Shown piece after piece: positions 1-8,277 of a stretch of DNA of 64,000 bases (the first letter of the stretch is position 1; the number at the start of each line of letters is the position of its first letter). This stretch comes from an uncultured Alphaproteobacteria bacterium (GTDB lineage Bacteria > Pseudomonadota > Alphaproteobacteria > HIMB59 > GCA-002718135). Below the pieces are notes generated by a model. The model searched no databases. It worked only from the letters and a program-made list of their open reading frames with translations, and was not told where the DNA came from. The stretch is from NCBI GenBank assembly GCA_902620425.1, contig CACNHX010000005.1:33457-97456 (forward strand), written 5' to 3'. The position numbers and the translations under genes are program-made.

Positions 1-1579
1 TGAAATATTTTTCTAAAAATATTGATACTATTCGCCCTCGATCATGAGGATTAAATCTTTTTTTATCTAAAATTACATAATCTCTATCTTGTAGAACCTT
101 AATAATAGAAGCGTAAGTAGATGGTCTACCAATGCCAAGTTCTTCAAGTTTCTTTACTAAGCTTGCTTCAGTATAACGAGGAGGAGGCGAAGTAAAATGT
201 TGTGTCTTTTCAACTTCTTTTAAATTTAAACTTTCTCCTTCACTCATGGTAGGAAGAATTGTTTCTTTTTCTTCATCTTTATCATCATCTTTAGCTTCTT
301 GATAAACTTTGTACATCCCAGGAAACTTAATTGTTGATCCATTTGCTCGTAAAACAATTTTTTTATCTTCGTTTGTAATATCAACAGCTACTTGATCTAA
401 TACAGCACTCGCCATTTGTGAACTTACCGCTCTTTGCCAAATAATTTCATATAACTTATATTCTTCTAAGGTAATGTATTGCTTAATATCTTTTGGTGTT
501 AGGTAAATATTTGTTGGCCTAATACATTCATGTGCTTCTTGGGCATTTTTCGCCTTAGATTTATAAACTCTTGGCGCTTCTGGTAAATAGTTTGCGCCAT
601 AATTATCAGAAACAAAACCTCGAACTTGGTTAATAGCTTCTTTTGACATTACGACACTGTCTGTACGCATATAAGTTATTAAGCCAGTTGTTTCTCCTTT
701 AATGTCTGTTCCTTCATAAAGACGTTGAGCTGTGCGCATTGTTTGACTCGCACTAAGACCAAGTTTACGACTAGATTCAATTTGCATGGTAGATGTAGTA
801 AAAGCAGGGTAGGGATTTCTTCTAGCTTCTTTTTTCGTAATATTTCCAACAGTGAAAGTAGAATTTTTAATATCATTAAAAATTTTTGTCGCCTCACTCT
901 CATTTTTAATATCAAGTTTATCTACTTTATTCCCATCATAAACTGTAAGTCTGGAATTAATAATTTTATCTTCTTTATTTCTAAACTCGCTTTGTAAAGA
1001 CCAATATTCCTGTGGAATAAATTTTTCTATTTCAAGTTCTCTCTCACTAATTATTCTTAAGGCTACAGATTGAACTCTACCCGCTGATTTTGAACCTGGT
1101 AACTTTCTCCATAGCACTGGAGAAAGTGTAAAACCAACAAGAAAATCTAATGCTCTTCTTGCAAGATAAGCATTTACTAAATTTTCATCTATTTCTCTTG
1201 GTTCTTTAAGACTGTCAAGAACTGCATTTTTTGTAATTTCATTAAATGTAACGCGGTGAATATTTAATTTTGAAAGTGATGAATTATCTCTAAGTAGTTT
1301 TTCTACATGCCAAGCTATGGCTTCACCTTCTCGGTCGGGGTCAGTGGCTAGATATAAATTTTCAGATTTTTTCGCTGCATCTGTTATTTCCTTTATCACT
1401 TTTTTTCCACGATCACTGGTTTCCCATTTCATTTGGAAATCATTTTCAGTATCTATAGCATCATTTTTTGCTGATAAATCTCGAACATGTCCCACACTTG
1501 CCAGAACTTTGAAGTCAGAGCCTAAATATTTATTAATAGACTTTGCCTTTGATGGTGATTCAACAATTAATACATTCAT
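1..1579 (-). CDS. topA: DNA topoisomerase I (3' end outside window)
   Basis: Type IA topoisomerase that relaxes negative supercoils through a 5'-phosphotyrosine intermediate. About 526 N-terminal residues are present; the family is usually 800-900 residues, so the C-terminal zinc-ribbon or basic repeats lie beyond position 1. It begins MNVLIVESPSK (Toprim start), has the Toprim acidic motif ATDPDREGEAI near residue 77, SAGRVQSVALRI near residue 165, and the catalytic motif TYMRTDS with Tyr303 as nucleophile. The start ATG at 1577-1579 gives the canonical N-terminus. It is last in a minus-strand run ruvX-pyrB-plsY-topA. The usual upstream neighbour dprA is absent. Confidence 0.96.
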   Translation of the reverse strand, partial: MNVLIVESPSKAKSINKYLGSDFKVLASVGHVRDLSAKNDAIDTENDFQMKWETSDRGKKVIKEITDAAKKSENLYLATDPDREGEAIAWHVEKLLRDNSSLSKLNIHRVTFNEITKNAVLDSLKEPREIDENLVNAYLARRALDFLVGFTLSPVLWRKLPGSKSAGRVQSVALRIISERELEIEKFIPQEYWSLQSEFRNKEDKIINSRLTVYDGNKVDKLDIKNESEATKIFNDIKNSTFTVGNITKKEARRNPYPAFTTSTMQIESSRKLGLSASQTMRTAQRLYEGTDIKGETTGLITYMRTDSVVMSKEAINQVRGFVSDNYGANYLPEAPRVYKSKAKNAQEAHECIRPTNIYLTPKDIKQYITLEEYKLYEIIWQRAVSSQMASAVLDQVAVDITNEDKKIVLRANGSTIKFPGMYKVYQEAKDDDKDEEKETILPTMSEGESLNLKEVEKTQHFTSPPPRYTEASLVKKLEELGIGRPSTYASIIKVLQDRDYVILDKKRFNPHDRGRIVSIFLEKYF

Positions 1580-1644
1580 AAATTTTGGCCCCAAATTTCA
1601 GTTTAAAGATAATTCGTCAAGAAATTTTAAAAAAAAGTATATTT

Positions 1645-2250
1645 TTACTTGGATAATTTAATTTTACTTTCAGTTTTGTTAATGAGTCTTTTAATGTTTT
1701 CTGTGTGTTTAAGATAAATAATTAAAGTTAAATAAATAAAGAAAATTAGAATATAAAAATTTAAATTAATAAAAATATAATAAGCTGGAGCTACTAAAAT
1801 TCCAATTATAGATCCAAGAGAAGAGTATTTACTTACAAAAGCAGTGACAAGCCATACTAATAAAAATAAAATTGCAATATAAGGATTAAACCCAAATAAA
1901 AAACCAATATAAGTAGCTACTCCTTTTCCACCTTTAAATTTTAACCAAACAGGATAGATATGACCTAATATGGCAAAGTGGCAGAGAAGTATTTTATTTA
2001 ATAAAGAAATATCTTGAAAATATATTTGTAAAATGAGGAATGGAAGAAAGCCTTTAAAAATATCAAAACAAAGAACAATGAATGCTACAAATTTATTTCC
2101 TGTTCTTAAAACATTTGTTGCACCTACATTGCCAGAACCAACCTTTCTAATATCTCCCAAGCCAAATAATTTTGTAAAAATTAGTGCAAAGGGTAATGAT
2201 CCTATTACATAAAACAATATGATTAATGATAAACTACTTACTAAAGTCAT
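1645..2250 (-). CDS. plsY: Acyl-phosphate:glycerol-3-phosphate acyltransferase PlsY
   Basis: Integral membrane enzyme that transfers an acyl group from acyl-phosphate to glycerol-3-phosphate, the first step of phospholipid synthesis, using the product of PlsX (33785-34798 in this window). At 201 residues it has the family's usual length. Signature motifs are GSGNVGATN at 38-46 and KFKGGKGVAT at 104-113, with about five or six hydrophobic helices between and after them. The start overlaps the 3' end of pyrB by 17 nt, which implies translational coupling. Assignment is firm. Confidence 0.95.
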   Translation of the reverse strand: MTLVSSLSLIILFYVIGSLPFALIFTKLFGLGDIRKVGSGNVGATNVLRTGNKFVAFIVLCFDIFKGFLPFLILQIYFQDISLLNKILLCHFAILGHIYPVWLKFKGGKGVATYIGFLFGFNPYIAILFLLVWLVTAFVSKYSSLGSIIGILVAPAYYIFINLNFYILIFFIYLTLIIYLKHTENIKRLINKTESKIKLSK

Positions 2251-3379
2251 CTCTGTTTTTAATAATTAAGTCTAAGCATGCCATTCGTACTGCAACACCC
2301 ATAGCGACCTGTTCTTGTATTAAGCTCCTCGTGACGTCATCGGCAAGTTTGGAGTCTATTTCTACACCACGGTTCATTGGACCTGGATGCATAACGAAAG
2401 CATTTTTTTTTGCATATTTAAGTTTATTGTAATCTAAACCATACTTTTTAAAATAAGTCTTTTGATTTGGCATTATTTTCCCAACTATTCTTTCTTTTTG
2501 AATACGTAGCATCATAACAATATCACAATTCTGTAATCCCTTTTTCATTTCTGTATAAACGTTCACAGGTAGTTTATTTAAACTTTTTGGTAACCATTCC
2601 TTAGGCCCAATAACATTTATTTTTGCACCTAACTTTGATAGTATGATTATGTTGGATCGAGCAACACGGCTATGTAAAATATCCCCGCATATAGCAATTT
2701 TTAATTTTGCAAAATTTTCAAATTTATTTTTTATAGTAAGTGCATCTAATAACGCTTGTGTTGGATGCTCATGACTACCATCACCAGCATTAATTACAGA
2801 CGCATCTACTGTTTCTGAAATTTTTTTACTAATTCCTTCCTCTGGATGTCTTACAACTAAAACGTCCGGATTCATTGAATTAATAGTAGTCATAGTATCG
2901 AGTAAAGTCTCACCTTTATTAATAGAACTATCTTTTACCACTACATTAATGAGATCTGCTCCTAGCCTTTTAGCAGCAACTTCAAAACTTGTTCTTGTTC
3001 TTGTTGAATCTTCAAAAAAAAGATTAAATATTGTTCTTCCTTCTAAAACATTAATTTTTTTAATTTTCCTTTTATTAAAAGTTATATATTTTTTAGATTC
3101 ATCTAAGATGTGCTCAATTTCTTTCTTGGTTAAATCAGCTGTTTCTACTAAATGAATTTTTTTAAAAATATTTTTACTTCTTTTTAATTTGATATTTGTT
3201 TTTGAAGAAATAGATGAATAATATTTTAAAGCTATTTTTTCTGCATCTTTAAGAATTTTTGAACCTGTAGATGACCTGATCGCTTTTAATTTTGGCATTT
3301 TCACTTTCATTTGCCAATATTTTGAATTTTCTCTTTTATATAATTTTATGTGTCCTGATTTAAGTAGCTTTGAATTCAT
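2234..3379 (-). CDS. pyrB: Aspartate carbamoyltransferase with integrase-like N-terminal extension
   Basis: Catalytic chain of aspartate transcarbamoylase (carbamoyl phosphate + aspartate to carbamoyl-aspartate; pyrimidine synthesis). Active-site motifs are STRTRTSF at 125-132, HPTQALLDAL near 205, and HPGPMNRGVE at 331-340. The ATCase homology begins only at about residue 75 (IHLVETADLT). Residues 8-57 instead read like the N-terminal arm of a tyrosine recombinase, with KLYKRENSKYWQMKVKMP followed by RSSTGSKILKDAEKIALKYY. No ATG, GTG or TTG was seen between that segment and the ATCase start, so the fusion is probably translated. I chose ATG 3379; an in-frame TTG lies at 3388. No Shine-Dalgarno is visible. 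The usual neighbour pyrC is missing. Confidence 0.93.
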   Translation of the reverse strand: MNSKLLKSGHIKLYKRENSKYWQMKVKMPKLKAIRSSTGSKILKDAEKIALKYYSSISSKTNIKLKRSKNIFKKIHLVETADLTKKEIEHILDESKKYITFNKRKIKKINVLEGRTIFNLFFEDSTRTRTSFEVAAKRLGADLINVVVKDSSINKGETLLDTMTTINSMNPDVLVVRHPEEGISKKISETVDASVINAGDGSHEHPTQALLDALTIKNKFENFAKLKIAICGDILHSRVARSNIIILSKLGAKINVIGPKEWLPKSLNKLPVNVYTEMKKGLQNCDIVMMLRIQKERIVGKIMPNQKTYFKKYGLDYNKLKYAKKNAFVMHPGPMNRGVEIDSKLADDVTRSLIQEQVAMGVAVRMACLDLIIKNRDDFSK

Positions 3380-3406
3380 ATGTGTCAATAATGTGTAAGT
3401 ATGTGT
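3380..3406 (-). repeat. Three phased ACACAT repeats just before pyrB
   Basis: On the minus strand the hexamer ACACAT occurs at 3406-3401, 3396-3391 and 3385-3380, at spacings of 10 and 11 bp, i.e. about one helical turn. The last copy directly abuts the pyrB ATG at 3379. The repeats fill the 38-bp gap between ruvX and pyrB, where no Shine-Dalgarno is seen. They could be a protein-binding array or a relic of a recombinase arm-type site, given the integrase-like N-terminus of PyrB. Function is not established. Confidence 0.5.
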
Positions 3407-3417
3407 AAACTAATTTA

Positions 3418-3876
3418 TTAATTATTTCTATATCTATCTAAATATCCTTGTAAGATATAAGCAGCCGATTGTTGATCAAGTTTATTTTTTATCTTTGTTT
3501 TACTTAAATCGGCTTTTCTCATTTCTTTAAAGATTACATCTGATGAAAATCTTTCATCCCAAAGAGCTGTAGGTTTCTTAAAAAAGGTTTGAAGATTAAT
3601 ATTAAAATCTCTTACTAATTGGCTTTGTTTGTTTTCACTATTATCCAGGCTAATCGGTAAACCAAGAATAAATCCTCCAATTTCATACTCTTTCAAAATA
3701 TCTTTCATGATAATTAAATCTTTATTAGTTCCTTTTCTTTGGACAATTGAAAGAGGTGTAGCGATTATTTTTGATCTATCGCTTACTGCAACACCAATCG
3801 TTTTAGTTCCTAGGTCTAGACCTACAAGTATTTGTGATGTATTAAGGCCATCGATTAAATTATTTTGATCATTCAT
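3418..3876 (-). CDS. ruvX: Putative pre-16S rRNA nuclease RuvX/YqgF
   Basis: RNase H-fold nuclease of the YqgF/RuvX family, implicated in 16S rRNA 5' end maturation. It carries the N-terminal motif GLDLGTKTIGVAVSD, the central GLPISLDNSENKQS, and the C-terminal WDERFSSDV and DQQSAAYILQGYL. The longer reading frame starts at 3915, but that would run through the divergent gatC start. The ATG at 3874-3876 (MNDQNN) leaves a normal-length 152-residue protein, so I chose it. Only 17 bp separate this start from the divergent gatC start. Confidence 0.9.
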   Translation of the reverse strand: MNDQNNLIDGLNTSQILVGLDLGTKTIGVAVSDRSKIIATPLSIVQRKGTNKDLIIMKDILKEYEIGGFILGLPISLDNSENKQSQLVRDFNINLQTFFKKPTALWDERFSSDVIFKEMRKADLSKTKIKNKLDQQSAAYILQGYLDRYRNN

Positions 3877-3893
3877 ATAATGGAGCTCATAAA

Positions 3894-4181
3894 TTGAAGA
3901 TTGATAAAAATACAATAAATAAAATTGCTCGTCTATCTAGAATAAAGTTAGATGATAAAGAATCTGAAGATTATATTAAGGATCTTAATTCCATTTTAGA
4001 CTGGGTAGAGCAGTTAAATGAAGTAAATACTGAAAATGTAGAACCGTTAAGTAACATATCATCATCAATTTTACCTAAAAGAGAAGATGTATCTAATGAT
4101 ACTAATTCTAGTGAGGAAATTCTTGAAAATGCTCCTGATAAACTTGAAGGTTTTTTTGCAGTACCAAAGGTGGTAGAATAA
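3894..4181 (+). CDS. gatC: Asp-tRNA(Asn)/Glu-tRNA(Gln) amidotransferase subunit C
   Basis: Small subunit of the GatCAB transamidosome, which converts misacylated Glu-tRNA(Gln) and/or Asp-tRNA(Asn) to the amide form; it wraps and stabilises GatA. At 95 residues it has full length. Diagnostic features are MKIDKNTINKIARLSRIKL at the start and SILDWVEQLNEVNTENVEPL in the middle. Translation starts at TTG (3894): the ATG at 3880 hits a stop after five codons, and TGGAG at 3881-3885 is a reasonable ribosome site for the TTG. It is first in gatCAB and its stop overlaps gatA by 1 nt (TAATG). Confidence 0.95.
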   Translation: MKIDKNTINKIARLSRIKLDDKESEDYIKDLNSILDWVEQLNEVNTENVEPLSNISSSILPKREDVSNDTNSSEEILENAPDKLEGFFAVPKVVE

Positions 4182-5605
4182 TGTCTAAATCATCTTTGAA
4201 ACAAACATTAAAAGATCTCGATACAAAAAAAATATCAATAAGAGAATTAAATCAGGATTATTTAAAAAGAATTAAGGAAAATGAAAACTTAAATGTTTTT
4301 ATTCATTTTAGTGAAGAGAATGTTTTAAAGCAGATAGATAACTTAGAGAATGATAATTCAGCAAAAAAATTAAAAGGTATTCCGATTGCAATCAAGGATC
4401 TATTTTGTACTAAAAGTATGCCTACAACCGCAGCTTCAAAGATTTTAGAAAATTTTAATCCAACTTATGAATCATTTGTTACTCAAAAATTATTAGATGA
4501 AGGATCTATTTTTGTTGGTAAAACAAATTTAGATGAGTTTGCTATGGGCTCAGCTACTAATACAAGTTTTTTTGGAAATACAATTAATCCCCTATCAAAA
4601 GAGAATGAGCCTTTAGCTCCTGGTGGATCTTCTGGTGGTTCTGCAGCAGCAGTTGCTGCAGATTTATGTTTAGGAGCAACTGGAACAGATACAGGTGGAT
4701 CAATAAGACAGCCAGCCAGCTTTTGTGGTGTTGTTGGTATCAAACCAACGTATGGTTTATGTTCACGATGGGGCATAGCTGCATTTGCATCTAGTTTGGA
4801 TCAAGCAGGAATTTTTTCTCATAATGTTGAAGATGCATCAATATTATTACAATCAATCGCTGGGTTTGATCAAAGGGATAGTACAAGTGCTAAAGTAGAT
4901 ATTCCAAATTATTTTGAAAATTTAGATGATGATCTAAATGGGAAAACTGTTGGTATACCAAAGGAGTATTCTATTGATGGTACACCAATGGAAATAAGTC
5001 AGATATGGGAAGATGCTATCAAAGTTTTAGAAAAAAAAGGTGTTAGAATTAAAAATATTTCACTTCCTCATACTAAATATGCACTTCCTACTTACTATAT
5101 AATTGCTCCTGCTGAAGCTTCCTCAAATTTAGCTCGTTATGATGGAGTAAAATATGGTTTTAGATCTGATGAAATTGATTCTCTCGATGAAATGTATGAA
5201 AATACAAGAGCTCAAGGTTTTGGAAAAGAAGTAAAAAGAAGAATTTTAATAGGAACATATGTATTATCTGCAGGCTATTATGATGCATATTATCTGAAGG
5301 CACAAAAAGTAAGAAAATTAATAGCCGATGATTTTAATAAAGCTTTTAAAGAGTGTGATTTTATAGTTACTCCTACTGCACCAAGTGCTGCATTTCCTTT
5401 AAATGAAAAACAAAATGACCCTATCAAAATGTATTTAAATGATGTGTTTACGGTCCCTGCTTCTTTAGCAGGCTTACCTGGCATTTCCATTCCTTTTGGG
5501 AAAGATAAAAATAATTTACCACTAGGTATTCAAATATTAGGGAAACACTTTGATGAACAACAAGTTTTTAATACCGCTGTATCTCTAGAAAGATCATATG
5601 AATAA
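4181..5605 (+). CDS. gatA: Glutamyl-tRNA(Gln)/aspartyl-tRNA(Asn) amidotransferase subunit A
   Basis: Amidase-signature glutaminase subunit of GatCAB. It releases ammonia from glutamine, which is channelled to GatB. The Ser-cisSer-Lys centre is visible: Lys72 in [10 protein letters not shown], the [11 protein letters not shown] loop at 148-158, and the nucleophile Ser174 in [12 protein letters not shown]. It is 474 residues long, close to the family norm. It is coupled at both ends, overlapping gatC by 1 nt and gatB by 8 nt. Confidence 0.97.
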   Translation: MSKSSLKQTLKDLDTKKISIRELNQDYLKRIKENENLNVFIHFSEENVLKQIDNLENDNSAKKLKGIPIAIKDLFCTKSMPTTAASKILENFNPTYESFVTQKLLDEGSIFVGKTNLDEFAMGSATNTSFFGNTINPLSKENEPLAPGGSSGGSAAAVAADLCLGATGTDTGGSIRQPASFCGVVGIKPTYGLCSRWGIAAFASSLDQAGIFSHNVEDASILLQSIAGFDQRDSTSAKVDIPNYFENLDDDLNGKTVGIPKEYSIDGTPMEISQIWEDAIKVLEKKGVRIKNISLPHTKYALPTYYIIAPAEASSNLARYDGVKYGFRSDEIDSLDEMYENTRAQGFGKEVKRRILIGTYVLSAGYYDAYYLKAQKVRKLIADDFNKAFKECDFIVTPTAPSAAFPLNEKQNDPIKMYLNDVFTVPASLAGLPGISIPFGKDKNNLPLGIQILGKHFDEQQVFNTAVSLERSYE

Positions 5606-7073
5606 TTTAATAAAAGGTGAAAAGCATGATTGGGAGATGGTAATCGGTCTTGAAATACATGCTCAAGTAAAATCAAATTCTAAATTATTTTCTTCATCAT
5701 CAACAAAATTTGGTTCATCACCAAATAGTCAAGTGTCTTTAGTCGATGCTGCTATGCCAGGAATGTTGCCTGTTATTAATAAGTATTGCGTGGAACAGGC
5801 AGTAAAAACTGGAGTCGGTTTAAATGCTAAAATTAATAATTATTCTGTCTTCGATAGAAAAAATTACTTTTATGCTGATCTTCCACAAGGATATCAAATT
5901 AGTCAGTACAAATATCCAATTGTAGGAGAAGGAAAAGTTACAATTGATTTTAAAGATGGAACATCGAAAGATATTAGAATTGTAAGATTACATTTAGAAC
6001 AAGATGCTGGTAAAAGTTTACACGATCAGAATCCTTCAAAAACATATGTAGACCTTAATAGATCTGGCGTTGCTTTAATGGAAATTGTTAGTGAGCCTGA
6101 CATTAGAACGCCTGATGAAGCTGGAATGTATATATCCAAAATTAGATCAATTTTAATGTACTTAGATACATGTGATGGAAATATGCAAGAGGGTTCTTTA
6201 AGAGCAGATGTAAATATTTCAGTAAGAAAACCTGGAGATGAATATGGAACTAGATGTGAAATTAAAAACTTAAACTCTATAAAATTTATTAAGCAGGCTA
6301 TTAATTATGAAGCAAAAAGACAAATAGAAATATTGGAATCTGGCGGTTCTATTGAACAAAACACAATGCTCTTTAATACATCTACTGGCAAAACTAGACC
6401 CATGAGAAATAAAGAAGAAGCTCATGACTATAGATACTTTCCTGATCCAGATTTATTACCACTAAAAATTTCTAAAGAAGAAATAGGAAAAATTAAATCA
6501 TCAATACCAGAGCTTCCAGATGAGCTTAAGAATAAATTTATTGAGACTTATAAATTGTCTAATTATGATGCCTCAGTATTAACTGCAGAGAAACAAACAT
6601 CTGATTATTTTAATGAAACAATTAATTCAGATTCAGAATTAAAAAATCATGCAAAAATAGTTGTAAATTGGATTACTTCTGAATTGTTTTCATTATTAAA
6701 CAAAAATAATCAAGATTTAATAAACTCTCCAGTATCACCTGAAAACTTAGGACAACTTATAAAGTTAATTTCTACAAATGAAATTTCTGGCAAAATTGCA
6801 AAAGATGTATTGGAAGAAATGTTTTCTTCAGGAAAAACAGCTAGAAAAATTGTAGATGAAAAGGGACTGCAACAAGTTACAGATCAGGGTGAAATAGCAA
6901 AAGTTATTGATGAGGTCATCGCAGAAAATCCAAAAATGGTCGAACAGTATCTAGCAGGTAAAGATAAGTTATTAGGTTTTTTTGTTGGCCAAGCCATGAA
7001 ATTAACTAAAGGAAAAGCTAATCCAAAAATGTTAAATGATATTTTAAAACAAAAATTAAATAAAAAAAATTAA
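5598..7073 (+). CDS. gatB: Asp-tRNA(Asn)/Glu-tRNA(Gln) amidotransferase subunit B
   Basis: tRNA-binding kinase/transamidase subunit of GatCAB, which phosphorylates and then amidates the misacylated aminoacyl-tRNA. It begins [13 protein letters not shown], then has [28 protein letters not shown] and SLRADVNIS, with a C-terminal YqeY-like tail ([16 protein letters not shown]). The length of 491 residues is normal. The last 18 nt overlap the convergent gene at 7056-7400. Confidence 0.97.
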   Translation: MNNLIKGEKHDWEMVIGLEIHAQVKSNSKLFSSSSTKFGSSPNSQVSLVDAAMPGMLPVINKYCVEQAVKTGVGLNAKINNYSVFDRKNYFYADLPQGYQISQYKYPIVGEGKVTIDFKDGTSKDIRIVRLHLEQDAGKSLHDQNPSKTYVDLNRSGVALMEIVSEPDIRTPDEAGMYISKIRSILMYLDTCDGNMQEGSLRADVNISVRKPGDEYGTRCEIKNLNSIKFIKQAINYEAKRQIEILESGGSIEQNTMLFNTSTGKTRPMRNKEEAHDYRYFPDPDLLPLKISKEEIGKIKSSIPELPDELKNKFIETYKLSNYDASVLTAEKQTSDYFNETINSDSELKNHAKIVVNWITSELFSLLNKNNQDLINSPVSPENLGQLIKLISTNEISGKIAKDVLEEMFSSGKTARKIVDEKGLQQVTDQGEIAKVIDEVIAENPKMVEQYLAGKDKLLGFFVGQAMKLTKGKANPKMLNDILKQKLNKKN

Positions 7074-7400
7074 ACGTAAAGAATAGCATCTATAAGCAAC
7101 AATTATAAACGTTAAAACTATCCAAATAATACTTCCTCTGTAATTTTCTGCTGCTCTCCAAATTCCAATAGAAATAAATATTGTCCAAATAAAAATAAAA
7201 ATTTTAGAGATTAGCGCAAGATTAGTAAAATCTAAAAATGGTATTTGGGAAACAGAGCTATCTGTATTAAAAAAATAAATTTCAAGATTAAATATAATAA
7301 GTAAAACAATACCATTTAGTAGTTCACCAACTAACCAATAGGATTTCCAAAGTTTTATTTTTCCTTCAAAAAAATCTTTTATTATATTTGTATTAGTCAT
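7056..7400 (-). CDS. Small three-helix membrane protein of unknown function
   Basis: A 114-residue protein with three hydrophobic segments, at about residues 25-45, 60-80 and 90-112. A conserved-looking motif [15 protein letters not shown] sits between helices 2 and 3, and [15 protein letters not shown] precedes helix 1. I do not recognise a named family. Its 3' end overlaps gatB by 18 nt in convergent orientation. It lies 64 bp downstream of the DUF4198 gene on the same strand and may be co-transcribed with it. Confidence 0.7.
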   Translation of the reverse strand: MTNTNIIKDFFEGKIKLWKSYWLVGELLNGIVLLIIFNLEIYFFNTDSSVSQIPFLDFTNLALISKIFIFIWTIFISIGIWRAAENYRGSIIWIVLTFIIVAYRCYSLRLIFFI

Positions 7401-7464
7401 TTTTATTTGTCTTTAATATTATAATTATTCATAAAATTTTTAATAGCAATTCAACACTCTTAAA

Positions 7465-8277
7465 TCATTTATTCGGTGTTTTTAATGTATAAGAAGTCCA
7501 CAAAGAATGCCATTTAGCATAATTATCTTTTTTCTTATTACTACCTTCAATTATAACAACGCTTTCAATTAGATATTTTGTGTTTTCTTTAAATAAATAA
7601 TCAAAATATCCGCCCTTGTTTGTTCTAACGTATTCTTTTCTAAAATAACCATTATTTAAACTCATAATAGAAACCTTATGATCAGCTAGTATTTTATTTT
7701 TATATTCTAATAGAATTCTTTTACTTTCATTTAAATTTTTAAGAGGATTGTCTAAAAAAATTAATTCAAAATCCATATTTGTATCGATATCTTTACCATC
7801 AAAATTTTCCACGCTAATTAATGACTTTGCATATCTTTTATAACTTTCAAAAAAATTTTCTGGATAGTTATTTTCTCTATGTTTTTGGGCTAAATATGGA
7901 AATCCTTTTTCTCTTGAAAATATTTCAAATTTTACTAATTTTTCATACTCAATATATTTAGTAACTGATTCAACTTGTATTACATTTAATCCTTTGAACA
8001 TTTTTTTAATATTAAGAGCTGGAATATCACCTAATCTACCTTTAATTTTTAATTTATTATCTTCAGCATACAGGAATGCAATTTTAAAATATTCTTTTGT
8101 AAATGGTATTGGTGATCCTTCAAAATTTTCTCCTATAAAGATATTCGCCACAGCTTTTTCATTATTTGATAAGTGATAATTTATTGGATCAATCCAAAAT
8201 TCATGACACAAAGAGATTTTTGTTATTGAAGTTAAGATAATAATAAATATTAATCTTTTTAAAGTAAATTTCATCAT
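7465..8277 (-). CDS. DUF4198-family periplasmic protein (probable metal-uptake partner)
   Basis: A 270-residue secreted protein. An N-terminal signal peptide (about 24 residues) ends at SLC, so the mature protein probably begins HEFWIDP, the N-terminal signature of DUF4198 proteins, which are often annotated as nickel/cobalt or other metal uptake components. A histidine at the mature N-terminus could ligate a metal; that is inference. Later motifs include EGSPIPFTKEY and NKGGYFDYLF. The ATG (8275-8277) overlaps the ATG of the divergent HupE-like gene; a second ATG at 8274 would also serve. Metal specificity cannot be read from the sequence. Confidence 0.75.
   Translation of the reverse strand: MMKFTLKRLIFIIILTSITKISLCHEFWIDPINYHLSNNEKAVANIFIGENFEGSPIPFTKEYFKIAFLYAEDNKLKIKGRLGDIPALNIKKMFKGLNVIQVESVTKYIEYEKLVKFEIFSREKGFPYLAQKHRENNYPENFFESYKRYAKSLISVENFDGKDIDTNMDFELIFLDNPLKNLNESKRILLEYKNKILADHKVSIMSLNNGYFRKEYVRTNKGGYFDYLFKENTKYLIESVVIIEGSNKKKDNYAKWHSLWTSYTLKTPNK

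Noticed and set aside
679..1661. Open frames of 78-114 codons within topA
   Set aside because: They lie opposite or out of frame to the intact topA reading frame and have no recognisable protein motifs.
3877..3915. Longer N-terminus for RuvX
   Set aside because: It would overlap the divergent gatC start; the added residues do not look like the family, and ATG 3876 fits.
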